Shown: one piece after another, positions 1 to 5,552 of the stretch | How the letters are laid out: each line of letters begins with the position of its first letter | Position numbering within the stretch: the first letter of the stretch is position 1 | Assembly (NCBI GenBank): GCA_005877345.1 | Contig: VBPR01000127.1 | Location: 1 to 7,446, forward strand | From: Nitrososphaerota archaeon | GTDB taxonomy: Archaea; Thermoproteota; Nitrososphaeria; Nitrososphaerales; Nitrososphaeraceae | Direction: 5' to 3' | Length of the DNA: 7,446 nt | The notes under the pieces: model-generated | What the model saw: the letters and a program-made list of their open reading frames with translations, nothing else | Database searches by the model: none | Told to the model about the DNA's origin: nothing | Translations under genes and position numbers: made by a program

Positions 1-237
1 TATCTAGGAATCATTGCTGGTGCAATAATTGGTGGAATAATTAGTTGGTGGATTTTCAATAGACAAAAGAAGACTTCTGATAAGCAGGATTATACATTAA
101 ATCGCATTGAACAATTAGAAAATTATAATGAAAAACTACTGGAGAAAATCAAAGTAGTCGAAGAAAATAATGAAAAACTACTGGAGAAAATTTTCGACCT
201 GAACAATAAAATTGATTCTTTACTTGAAGGTCAATAA
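1..237 (+). CDS. C-terminal end of a membrane-anchored coiled-coil protein (5' partial)
   Basis: The reading frame is open from base 1 to a TAA at 235-237 and gives 78 residues. The gene begins before the window. Residues 1-20 are a glycine- and isoleucine-rich hydrophobic stretch ending in Trp-Trp-Ile-Phe-Asn, followed at once by the basic cluster RQKK, which suits a membrane helix with its C-terminal side in the cytoplasm. The remainder (about 25-78) is highly charged and reads as a coiled coil. It contains a tandem duplication of two heptads: NEKLLEKI occurs twice, 14 residues apart. No enzymatic motif is visible and I do not recognise the family. It could be a small anchored scaffold or the tail of a larger membrane protein. 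I am confident that the frame is coding because the domain pattern is coherent. The function is unknown. Confidence 0.7.
   Translation, partial: YLGIIAGAIIGGIISWWIFNRQKKTSDKQDYTLNRIEQLENYNEKLLEKIKVVEENNEKLLEKIFDLNNKIDSLLEGQ
127..191 (+). repeat. Tandem 42-base coding duplication (two heptads of coiled coil)
   Basis: Bases 127-149 and 169-191 are identical over 23 positions and lie 42 bases apart, which is exactly 14 codons or two heptads. The intervening bases are similar but diverged. The repeat keeps the frame and lengthens the coiled coil of the partial gene at 1-237. Confidence 0.75.
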
Positions 238-468
238 AAAGCACTCAAACAATAATAGAATGCGAAATCCAGAAAATTTGTGTATTAATACCCATGTCTA
301 TGTAACTCTTGATAAATGTAATTCGTTGTGGTTATTAGTTGTGGTATCAGCATTGTCTGTAATATTTGTGAAAAGCTGCCGGTTAAAAATCTGATCAGAT
401 ATGAGACTAGGCTACGAGGGCAAATTGCACATCAGCTGCATACCGTTGTTTTTGATACTTATGAAATC

Positions 469-477
469 TTTATATGC
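469..477 (+). promoter_or_regulatory. Probable TATA box for the MscL-type gene
   Basis: TTTATATGC is centred near 473, about 30 bases ahead of the TTG at 503. An archaeal TATA box centred 26-30 bases upstream of a leaderless start fits this spacing. The box lies downstream of the other possible starts (401 and 461), so if it is the real promoter those starts cannot be used. Confidence 0.45.
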
Positions 478-502
478 TTTAAATTACTTCGAATTTGTAA
501 CA

Positions 503-868
503 TTGGCAGAGCAATCTCCCGCAAAGAAAAAATCATTCAAAGAACAGTATATCGCATTCCTTATAACTTTTGGAATAATTGGATTAGCAATTGCTTTCGT
601 TATAGGTCAGGCAGTATCAAAAGTGGTAACCTCATTTGTTAAAGATATTATTGATCCTACTATTGGTCTATTCTTGCCCGGAAGTCTTAATAATATGTCT
701 GCAACTGTCATAGGTATATACGGTGTGCCCTCTGAATTCAAGTACGGTGATCTAATTTCAAACATCATAGAATTTATTATTATTGCTTTACTTGTATTCT
801 TGGCATATAAGGTGCTATCAAAATACATATTAGTTGAGGACAAGTCTATACCGGAAGAGAAGAAGTAA
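503..868 (+). CDS. mscL: Large-conductance mechanosensitive channel, MscL family
   Basis: This encodes a small membrane protein of 121 residues from the TTG at 503. It matches the MscL plan: a charged N-terminus (KKKSFKEQ), TM1 at about 17-46 carrying the pore-helix signature (GLAIAFVIGQAVSKVV, then FVKDIIDPTIGL), an external loop, TM2 at about 84-106 (FIIIALLVFLAYKVLSKYI), and a short acidic/basic cytoplasmic tail. MscL forms a pentameric pore that opens under membrane tension and releases solutes during hypo-osmotic shock. The frame also offers ATG starts at 401 and 461. I prefer 503 because a TATA-like box lies about 30 bases ahead of it and because the extra N-terminal residues resemble nothing in MscL. 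The C-terminal helical bundle of bacterial MscL is shortened here. The family call is fairly secure; the start is uncertain. Confidence 0.82.
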   Translation: MAEQSPAKKKSFKEQYIAFLITFGIIGLAIAFVIGQAVSKVVTSFVKDIIDPTIGLFLPGSLNNMSATVIGIYGVPSEFKYGDLISNIIEFIIIALLVFLAYKVLSKYILVEDKSIPEEKK

Positions 869-1004
869 TCAACCGTGAAGATCGTTACTTCTCTGCTTTA
901 GTACATGACTAGGTATATTTGTAATAAACATTTCGATCATTAATTTGAGCCTCATATCAATTTTCTATTCATGGTATCAATAATTTTCGGCTTCGGTGGT
1001 ATCC

Positions 1005-1021
1005 AGGACTATAAAGGTCCT
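1005..1021 (+). other. Small hairpin downstream of the channel gene
   Basis: AGGAC (1005-1009) and GTCCT (1017-1021) can pair across a 7-base loop. The hairpin lies about 137 bases past the mscL stop and has no U-run after it, so a terminator role is doubtful. Apart from this hairpin and the TATA-like element at 1035-1046, I see nothing in 869-1079. Confidence 0.25.
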
Positions 1022-1034
1022 TCTACTTCATTGA

Positions 1035-1051
1035 TTTAAATATAAAGGAGG
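1035..1051 (+). promoter_or_regulatory. TATA-like box with adjacent GGAGG but no gene behind it
   Basis: TTTAAATATAAA (1035-1046) is a good archaeal TATA-like element and is followed directly by GGAGG (1047-1051). No open frame of useful length starts on the + strand in the next 60 bases. Transcription from here would begin near 1066 and run antisense through the 77-residue gene on the other strand. The A/T palindromic character means that its direction cannot be read from sequence alone. Confidence 0.3.
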
Positions 1052-1079
1052 AAAAATTAAATAAATATTTTGATTCACT

Positions 1080-1087
1080 AAAAAAAA
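1080..1087 (-). terminator. Oligo-T terminator of the 77-residue gene
   Basis: A run of eight A on the + strand (T8 on the - strand) begins one base after the TAA at 1089-1091. Archaeal RNA polymerase stops at such T-runs without needing a hairpin. Its placement supports the small gene being real. Confidence 0.5.
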
Positions 1088-1088
1088 G

Positions 1089-1322
1089 TTAGGAAATTCC
1101 CAAATTAGGGAATGACGCTACGGCAATATTTAATTCGCCCTGAATTTTCCTAATCTTGTTTGCATACTCTGTCATTTTGGTATCGTCTTTTTGTACCTTT
1201 GCAATTCGATACCCTTTCCAAGCTTTTCTCAAAGCTCCCCAACTTTGTCCTAGAGTATAATTTTGGTTGTTTACTGGTCGATTTACAGTCAGTTCGCTTC
1301 CATGAATTGAGGCTAATGCCAT
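1089..1322 (-). CDS. Small conserved-looking protein of unknown function (77 aa)
   Basis: The 77-residue product starts at an ATG (1320-1322). The first 22 residues are polar and probably flexible. Residues 24-68 form what looks like a helical hairpin rich in Lys, Ala and Trp (SWGALRKAWKGYRIAKVQ, a DDTK turn, then a second helix MTEYANKIRKIQGELNIA), ending in ASFPNLGIS. There are no cysteines, no membrane segment and no catalytic motif. Alternating hydrophobic and basic residues and the compositional coherence argue for a real protein. So does a T8 run directly after the stop and a TATA-like element about 21 bases ahead of the start. It lies alone on this strand, divergent from the sensor gene at 1577. 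I do not recognise a named family. A nucleic-acid-binding or protein-adaptor role would be a guess. Confidence 0.6.
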   Translation of the reverse strand: MALASIHGSELTVNRPVNNQNYTLGQSWGALRKAWKGYRIAKVQKDDTKMTEYANKIRKIQGELNIAVASFPNLGIS

Positions 1323-1338
1323 GTGGTAAAGAGAATGG

Positions 1339-1347
1339 AAATATACT
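1339..1347 (-). promoter_or_regulatory. TATA-like box for the 77-residue gene
   Basis: Read on the - strand, AGTATATTT is centred near 1343, about 21 bases before the ATG at 1322. This is slightly closer than the ideal 26 bases, so transcription would start at or just after the ATG. The assignment is therefore tentative. Confidence 0.3.
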
Positions 1348-1415
1348 TACAACGAATAGTCAGTTTTTTGAAATCATCTAGTAAAAAAATTTAGAACATT
1401 AGTCGACCTCAATTG

Positions 1416-1462
1416 TTGCATAAGATTTGAAATCTTGAGAGGTGGTATTCTCAATGATGCAA
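1416..1462. repeat. Nested inverted repeats that can fold as a three-way junction
   Basis: Three sets of complementary arms lie next to one another. The outer arms are TTGCAT (1416-1421) and ATGCAA (1457-1462). Inside are the palindrome AAGATTTGAAATCTT (1422-1436) and the arms GAGA (1437-1440) and TCTC (1449-1452) around an 8-base loop. The element sits in the divergent gap between the genes at 1322 (-) and 1577 (+). It could be an operator for a dimeric regulator, a structured RNA, or chance in AT-rich DNA. The 15-base palindrome is the most solid part. Confidence 0.4.
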
Positions 1463-1544
1463 TGCAAATATTACAAAAAGATTAATTGAGTTTTTTACAT
1501 AAATTATAGGAATATTTTATTATTTTTTCAATATTTCATTAAAC

Positions 1545-1553
1545 TTTTAAATA
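1545..1553 (+). promoter_or_regulatory. TATA box for the sensor gene at 1577
   Basis: TTTTAAATA is centred at 1549, 28 bases ahead of the TTG at 1577. This is the expected spacing for a leaderless archaeal transcript and supports the non-ATG start. Confidence 0.55.
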
Positions 1554-1576
1554 ACTTTGCTAGATTTAATAGATAG

Positions 1577-2431
1577 TTGAACGAAATTCTGAACGCAGAA
1601 AATCCTGATGATAGGCTTACTTGTGCATTATGTGGTAAAACCTTTAAAGGAAATAATACAATACAGGAGAAAATAGATGGCTCCGAATACTTTTTTAATT
1701 CAGGGGAATGTATGAGCATGTTTAAAAAACTCGCCAGCTTATATGGCGATGAATTCAGAACCTCTGTTTGTAATGATGAACAACACATTTCCAATCCTAT
1801 TTTGGCCAGTCTTATGCTAAAGGAACAAGAATTCGGTAAAATGAAAAATAAGATGGATATAAATGAAAATGAAACTTTTGAAATTATTAAGGATCCAGTT
1901 CAAGTACAAGAGTTAGGTTCTAAGTTAGCATGGTCGTCTGAGAGTGAAATTTTGGGACTCTTTTCAACGTCTAATGCTTTCCATAGACAAGAACGATTGG
2001 GTATACTGACTAAATTACAGGAAATGAGAAAAAATAATAGTAAATTAAAAATAAGAATTCTTACTCCGTTTGATGATGATATACATAAAATTTCAAAAAA
2101 ATTGAGAGATGAATGGGATATTAAGATTATGAACCTTGGACAAGCATTAAGAATTAGAGCTTCTATTTTATTAGTTGATAGAAAATTTCTATTGTACGTT
2201 GAATTAAAAGATGATACGAAAAATACCCCTCAGGAGGCTATGGGCCTATCATTGTTTTCTACCATCAGATCAACTGTTCTTTCATATGTTACTATTTTTG
2301 AAACCATGTGGAAACAGGAAGAGCTGAATGAACAATTATCCAGAATGAAGAAGCAAATAGAAACATATGAACAAATTAATAAACAATTGAATAATACAAT
2401 AGTTGATTTGAAACAGCGATTAAAGTTCTAG
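1577..2431 (+). CDS. Kinase-free sensor protein with TRASH-like zinc finger and C-terminal coiled coil
   Basis: The 284-residue product appears cytoplasmic. Residues 14-50 resemble a TRASH/YHS-type metal-binding finger: C16-x2-C19, then YFFNSGEC with C45, and a nearby C65. Residues about 104-246 match the sensor domain seen in many thaumarchaeal histidine kinases, with the hallmark stretches GLFSTSNAFHRQE, KIRILTPFDDD, ILLVDRKF, VELKDDTK and STVLSYVTIFETMWKQ. Residues 247-282 form a coiled coil, and the protein then ends where HisKA and ATPase domains would follow in the kinases. No kinase remnant is visible downstream. The start is TTG at 1577: an in-frame TAG lies directly before it, no ATG exists before residue 46, and a TATA box lies 28 bases upstream. 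It may be a metal- or ligand-responsive adaptor that pairs with kinases. The ligand is unknown. The domain call is from memory of the family. Confidence 0.8.
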   Translation: MNEILNAENPDDRLTCALCGKTFKGNNTIQEKIDGSEYFFNSGECMSMFKKLASLYGDEFRTSVCNDEQHISNPILASLMLKEQEFGKMKNKMDINENETFEIIKDPVQVQELGSKLAWSSESEILGLFSTSNAFHRQERLGILTKLQEMRKNNSKLKIRILTPFDDDIHKISKKLRDEWDIKIMNLGQALRIRASILLVDRKFLLYVELKDDTKNTPQEAMGLSLFSTIRSTVLSYVTIFETMWKQEELNEQLSRMKKQIETYEQINKQLNNTIVDLKQRLKF

Positions 2432-2576
2432 TTTCTTTGTAAGTAGAATATTAAAGCTCCTAGAAAGCTAGTTATTGGATGTTATTTTGTTAATATTATC
2501 TTCATAACTGTTCCTTTGATCTCTTGTTTCCAGCCTGATGATAATAATATTACACATTATTCACATGAAACCAATC

Positions 2577-2582
2577 AAAAAA
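2577..2582 (-). terminator. Short oligo-T stop signal after the zinc-ribbon gene
   Basis: Six A on the + strand (T6 on the - strand) lie two bases after the TGA at 2585-2587. It is short, but placed as expected for an archaeal terminator. Confidence 0.3.
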
Positions 2583-2584
2583 GT

Positions 2585-2917
2585 TCAAGGTGAACGAGAT
2601 TCCTCAAAATACTTCCAATGTTCAATTTTCTGCCCACAGCTGTCACATACATATATTTCACACAATGTTGGTTTGCTGGAGGGTGTAACTTCAATAGTAT
2701 CCTCTAGGTAAAATGAATCTGAGGAGCATTTTCTACACCAATGGCTAGAGGGTAGTCTTAATGATTTTGTCCTCTTTTCCTCATATATATTGATAGAATT
2801 TGAGATAATAATACCAGTAGAGTCAAGATCGATGAAACCAGAAACAAATACTGTATTTAAAGTTATAATTATAGGAACTAGTACTTCAATATGCAGTTCA
2901 AAATTACTATTTAGCAT
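2585..2917 (-). CDS. Small zinc-ribbon protein (110 aa)
   Basis: The 110-residue product starts at ATG 2915-2917. The C-terminal half holds a zinc ribbon: C61-R-K-C64, a roughly 26-residue beta-like stretch, then C91-D-S-C94, with an additional C86. It finishes with an aromatic/acidic tail (HWKYFEESRSP). The four ribbon cysteines are spaced as in many archaeal zinc ribbons that bind nucleic acid or mediate protein contacts. The N-terminal 50 residues are rich in Ile and Val and show no known motif. They could be a beta domain, or the true protein could begin later, although no alternative in-frame ATG, GTG or TTG is evident before the ribbon. A TATA-like TTATTAA lies 26 bases upstream and a T6 run follows the stop. 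It converges with the sensor gene. Its specific role is unknown. Confidence 0.6.
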   Translation of the reverse strand: MLNSNFELHIEVLVPIIITLNTVFVSGFIDLDSTGIIISNSINIYEEKRTKSLRLPSSHWCRKCSSDSFYLEDTIEVTPSSKPTLCEIYVCDSCGQKIEHWKYFEESRSP

Positions 2918-2939
2918 TAGTATTATAGAACAAATATCA

Positions 2940-2946
2940 TTAATAA
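2940..2946 (-). promoter_or_regulatory. TATA-like box for the zinc-ribbon gene
   Basis: TTATTAA on the - strand is centred 26 bases upstream of the ATG at 2917, the spacing expected for a leaderless transcript. AT-rich surroundings limit confidence. Confidence 0.35.
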
Positions 2947-3200
2947 GAATATCTTTACAAATATATAACTCCGCTCAAATATTAGGATTTTGTAGAAATT
3001 TTGAAATTCAATTTGTCATCTATATCTTGTTGGTTACCAAATTACAATATTTAAAATAATTTAATTAGACTTACTTTTTCGCATTGCCAGAAAATGTCTT
3101 GGACGACGGTTTGTAGAGATATATTATTTTTTTTATTAGATTTGAGGGCAATCTAGGTGAAAATATCTAAGTAGCTGAGTGATGTATAATATGATGTATT

Positions 3201-3479
3201 TTGCTAGTGAAAATACAACAGATAATAGCAGATAAAGTCAAAGTTGTTGAACTTGATATTGATAATTATGGTTCGATAATACCACTTAGAGAGTTAGAAC
3301 TAAGGCTGCCTGAAGATGATTCGGTCATTAAGGTTCTGTCATCATGTGAATATGCAGCGATATTTACTGAATCTGATACCAACGAAAGTGGTAAAACTAT
3401 CATTTTGGCAAATAGCGTTTCACTCGATGAATTGAATGAGGAGAAAAAGAGAGCAATTGATAGGATGAACAAGAAATAA
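3201..3479 (+). CDS. Small hypothetical protein (about 90 aa)
   Basis: The 92-residue frame has TTG at 3201 or GTG at 3207 as its only early starts. An in-frame TGA lies at 3192-3194, and no ATG occurs before residue 89. The product begins VKIQQIIADKVKVVELDIDNYGS and continues with a mixed alpha/beta pattern (an acidic stretch LPEDDSVIKV, then CEYAAIFTESD and GKTIILANSVSLDEL). It ends in a charged helix with a basic C-terminus (EEKKRAIDRMNKK). There are no membrane segments and only one cysteine. I recognise no family. The composition and charge pattern look protein-like, and the antisense frame is less convincing. It precedes the HD hydrolase on the same strand by about 180 bases, with T-runs between, so it is probably a separate transcript. 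AAATATCTAAG at 3161-3171 could be its TATA box. Confidence 0.55.
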   Translation: MLVKIQQIIADKVKVVELDIDNYGSIIPLRELELRLPEDDSVIKVLSSCEYAAIFTESDTNESGKTIILANSVSLDELNEEKKRAIDRMNKK

Positions 3480-3529
3480 CAGACACATCACCTGGTAATT
3501 AGAAAATTAATAATAGTTAATATGAAAAA

Positions 3530-3553
3530 TTTTTTCGATTATTTCAAATTTTT
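3530..3553 (+). terminator. T-rich stretch, likely terminator of the 92-residue gene
   Basis: Runs of T6 (3530-3535) and T5 (3549-3553) occur 50-75 bases past the stop at 3479 and ahead of the next gene. This is consistent with oligo-T termination in archaea. Confidence 0.35.
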
Positions 3554-3656
3554 GTTCTCCAATAAATATTTCATCGCCGATGTGAGATCTTGACATAGCC
3601 TCTTATATTGTGAAATAAGAAATCCTTTTGTTATTGCAGCTGTTAAGTATAAACTG

Positions 3657-4346
3657 ATGAAGAATCAGGATTTTCTCAAGAGGGAAGATCTAAAAAATTT
3701 CCTTGTTCAAAGCGGAATAAGAATTGATGATTATATTATTACTGCAATGGATGTATCCTCCGAGATACATAGCGGGATCAAACGAGAAGACAATCAATCG
3801 CCATTTCTTGAAACACATATTTGGCCTGTAACAAGAGATGTGGTAAAACACTATCTAACAGCTAATCGGAATATCACTAGTGTTGAAATAGTTTCTTCGA
3901 TATTGCATGATGTGATGGAAGACAATAACAGAATACTTGATTTGTATAAAACTAAAGAATATGGTTTTGAAGCATATCTCAAATATCGATTTGGTAATAG
4001 GGTCTATGAGATTTGTATGGATCTAAAGATAAAACCGCTTGAAAACTTTCCTGGAGACGATGATCAACAAAGGCAGTTGGCCAGATTCCATGATTATTGC
4101 AAAGGATTAAGCTCTGCTGACTATGATATCAAAGTCATAAAATTGGTAGATAGAGAGAATAATATGAAATTCATCAACAATATATCAAAGATAGGTGGGA
4201 AGCTAGTGAATAACAAAATAAAAAGATACTTACGTGAGGCTGAGGATTTCTACCTGTCTTATTCACTCTTGGAACCATCAATGAAGGATCTATATTTAAA
4301 ACTTAGAGAATCATATGAAAATCTCAAATCGTTGAATATTACCTAG
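3657..4346 (+). CDS. HD-domain phosphohydrolase, RelA/SpoT-MESH1-like
   Basis: The 229-residue soluble protein carries the hydrolase signature of the RelA/SpoT family. H54 lies in ETHIWPV, where the family has its 'HP' histidine. SILHDVMEDN contains the H84-D85 pair and the E88-D89 pair. VIKLVDRENNMK gives D165 and N169, with the same 4-residue separation as the metal-ligand Asp and Asn of SpoT. R43 lies in the position of the family's conserved 'R..G.P' arginine. In relatives these residues hold Mn2+ and remove the 3'-pyrophosphate of (p)ppGpp; MESH1 can also act on NADPH. There is no synthetase, TGS or ACT domain, so this is a stand-alone hydrolase, longer than MESH1 (about 180 residues) through a C-terminal helical extension (about 185-229). 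The start is ATG at 3657; the promoter is unclear. The substrate in archaea is uncertain. Domain call firm, reaction inferred. Confidence 0.78.
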   Translation: MKNQDFLKREDLKNFLVQSGIRIDDYIITAMDVSSEIHSGIKREDNQSPFLETHIWPVTRDVVKHYLTANRNITSVEIVSSILHDVMEDNNRILDLYKTKEYGFEAYLKYRFGNRVYEICMDLKIKPLENFPGDDDQQRQLARFHDYCKGLSSADYDIKVIKLVDRENNMKFINNISKIGGKLVNNKIKRYLREAEDFYLSYSLLEPSMKDLYLKLRESYENLKSLNIT

Positions 4347-4398
4347 TTGGATAAAAAGAGATAATTCGGCCAACCAAAATAATGTGACATACTCATCG

Positions 4399-4551
4399 TT
4401 ACTCATTTAGTTCGAATTTACTCTCTTCATCAGGGTTAAGGTAAAAGAGTTCATAATAAAAAGCTAGGGAAGCGGTGAGAACTGTCGATTCATCTAATAA
4501 ATTTTTTACTTTCAGTTTTACTTTCTTGAAAATATTAGAGAATTGAGGGGT
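4399..4551 (-). pseudogene. Short protein-like frame without a usual start (possible remnant or small gene)
   Basis: A 50-codon frame runs from after an in-frame TAG (4552-4554) to a TAA at 4399-4401. Its product looks like real protein: a basic stretch FKKVKLKVKNLLDE, then STVLTASLAFYYELFYLN and an acidic end PDEESKFELNE. It has no ATG, GTG or TTG; the only possible starts are ATT (codon 7) or CTG (codon 13, at 4515). Either the 5' end has been lost to a frameshift or stop, or an unusual start is used. It lies between the converging hydrolase and prohibitin genes in a gap of about 266 bases that otherwise holds nothing I recognise, apart from a T6 run at 4502-4507. I do not know its family. 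Confidence 0.35.
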
Positions 4552-4612
4552 CTAAAACCGATGCTAAATTGAATTTGTACCAATTAAGATATGAGAAAAT
4601 AAAATTTGAAAA

Positions 4613-5392
4613 TTATTGAGTTTGGTTTTGAGCCTTTGGCAAAGGTAGCTGGAAGAATGGAAAGCCACTGCTCCCGAGAGCATACGGCATTTGTCCATTC
4701 CATTTTGATATGGCTTGCCATTGGAGGTATTCTGGACTTTCTCTTAATTGACTCGTGATAATCTTTATTGCTTGTGATTCACCAGTTGCCCTGGCAGCAG
4801 TTGCTCTTGCTTGTCCTTCAGCCTGGGCAACGGATTGATTTGCAACTACCGAAACAGACCTTAGATTATTTAGTTCAGTAAGATATTTTTGAAAAGCTAC
4901 TACTTTTTGTTCTATTTGTGTAGCAAAAGCTTCCGAAAATTTAAAGTCAGTGATAAATACATTTTGTGACTGAATATCATTTGCAGCAAGCGTACTTCTT
5001 ATCGCATTAGCAATAACACTTTTTGCCGTTGCTCTCTTTGTGATTAATTCTTCTGCATTAAATTTGGCTACGCTGGCTTTGACGGCTTCTTGAATTGTTG
5101 GAGATATTACACGGTCTGCATAGTTGACACCCAATATTTGATATATCTTGTTTGCTTCCGTTGGATCAATTCTATAGTTTAATGCAATAACAGTCTGCAC
5201 TTCTTGTAAATCATTTGATGCAGCACTTGCTTCTGCCTGGAACTTTTGTGTTCTTACCTCCATTGGAACGACTTGTTCTAGAAAAGGAGCAATGAAATGT
5301 ACACCTTCTCCTAATACCCTATTTTCAACTGCTCCAAGGTAAAGCACTACACCCCTATGACCTGCTTCAACAATTACTAACTGCTGCTGCAA
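4613..5392 (-). CDS. Prohibitin/SPFH-domain protein, 5' end apparently disrupted
   Basis: The 259-residue frame is a clear SPFH (band 7/prohibitin) protein. It has VIVEAGHRGVVLYLGAVENR and GEGVHFIAPFLEQVVPMEVRTQ at the N-terminal edge of the domain, ALNYRIDP and YADRVISPTIQEAVKA in the middle, FNAEELITKR, then an alanine/glutamine-rich coiled coil (about 180-215) and a C-terminal tail with SPEYLQWQAISKW. SPFH proteins form large ring scaffolds at the membrane and regulate proteases and membrane domains. They normally begin with a hydrophobic anchor just before the conserved V-E-A-G-H-R-G. Here the frame is closed two codons before its TTG (TAA at 5396-5398), so the anchor is missing. A separate ATG with a good promoter lies at 5450 in another frame (see that entry). 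The coding body itself looks intact, so the loss may be recent. It may still be made as a soluble form from the TTG. Confidence 0.82.
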   Translation of the reverse strand: MQQQLVIVEAGHRGVVLYLGAVENRVLGEGVHFIAPFLEQVVPMEVRTQKFQAEASAASNDLQEVQTVIALNYRIDPTEANKIYQILGVNYADRVISPTIQEAVKASVAKFNAEELITKRATAKSVIANAIRSTLAANDIQSQNVFITDFKFSEAFATQIEQKVVAFQKYLTELNNLRSVSVVANQSVAQAEGQARATAARATGESQAIKIITSQLRESPEYLQWQAISKWNGQMPYALGSSGFPFFQLPLPKAQNQTQ

Positions 5393-5450
5393 TTTTTATC
5401 TTATTAGTGCCCGGAAAGCGCGGAAAACCTGGTGCTTTGTAGTATGACAT
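5367..5450 (-). pseudogene. Detached 5' end of the prohibitin gene (27 codons, frameshifted)
   Basis: An ATG at 5448-5450 opens a frame reading MSYYKAPGFPRFPGTNKIK, then IAAAVSNC and a TGA at 5367-5369. A Pro/Gly/aromatic lead (YYKxPGFPR) followed by a basic patch and the start of a hydrophobic run is what I would expect ahead of the membrane anchor in archaeal prohibitins. It overlaps the SPFH frame, which is offset by one base. Joining the two frames with a one-base shift would give only three or four hydrophobic residues before VIVEAGHRG, so a membrane helix of about 15-20 residues seems deleted along with the frame change. The GCAGCAGCAG run at 5381-5390 is a plausible deletion joint. A strong TATA element upstream fits this ATG and not the TTG at 5392. 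Confidence 0.55.
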
Positions 5451-5480
5451 CCTTAATTAGGTTAGAAGTTGTAGACTATT

Positions 5481-5493
5481 GTATATATATTTA
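5481..5493 (-). promoter_or_regulatory. Strong TATA box for the prohibitin gene
   Basis: TAAATATATATAC on the - strand is centred near 5486 and predicts transcription from about 5460, ten bases before the ATG at 5450, with AAGG directly ahead of that ATG. It lies 94 bases from the TTG at 5392, so it supports 5450 as the original start. Confidence 0.55.
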
Positions 5494-5552
5494 GGCTTGC
5501 TTCTGTTATTGTATTCTTATCATAGTTATCTCTAAACAAGTATGTTAATTTA

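Noticed and set aside
212..642. Open frames 212-394 and 328-642 (+)
   Set aside because: They overlap the end of the coiled-coil gene or the mscL gene in another frame and give compositions without domain or motif character.
607..843. 78-residue frame (-) inside mscL
   Set aside because: It lies antisense to a recognisable MscL and shows no protein-like features.
1160..1381. 73-residue frame (+) opposite the 77-residue gene
   Set aside because: It is antisense to a frame that has better composition, a promoter-like element and a terminator.
2790..3059. 89-residue frame (+) opposite the zinc-ribbon gene
   Set aside because: It is an Ile/Ser-rich low-complexity product, and it overlaps the zinc-ribbon frame whose Cys pairs are convincing.
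3127..3134. T8 run as a terminator
   Set aside because: No + strand gene ends before it. It lies in the divergent gap between the genes at 2917 (-) and 3201 (+), so it is more likely part of AT-rich promoter DNA.
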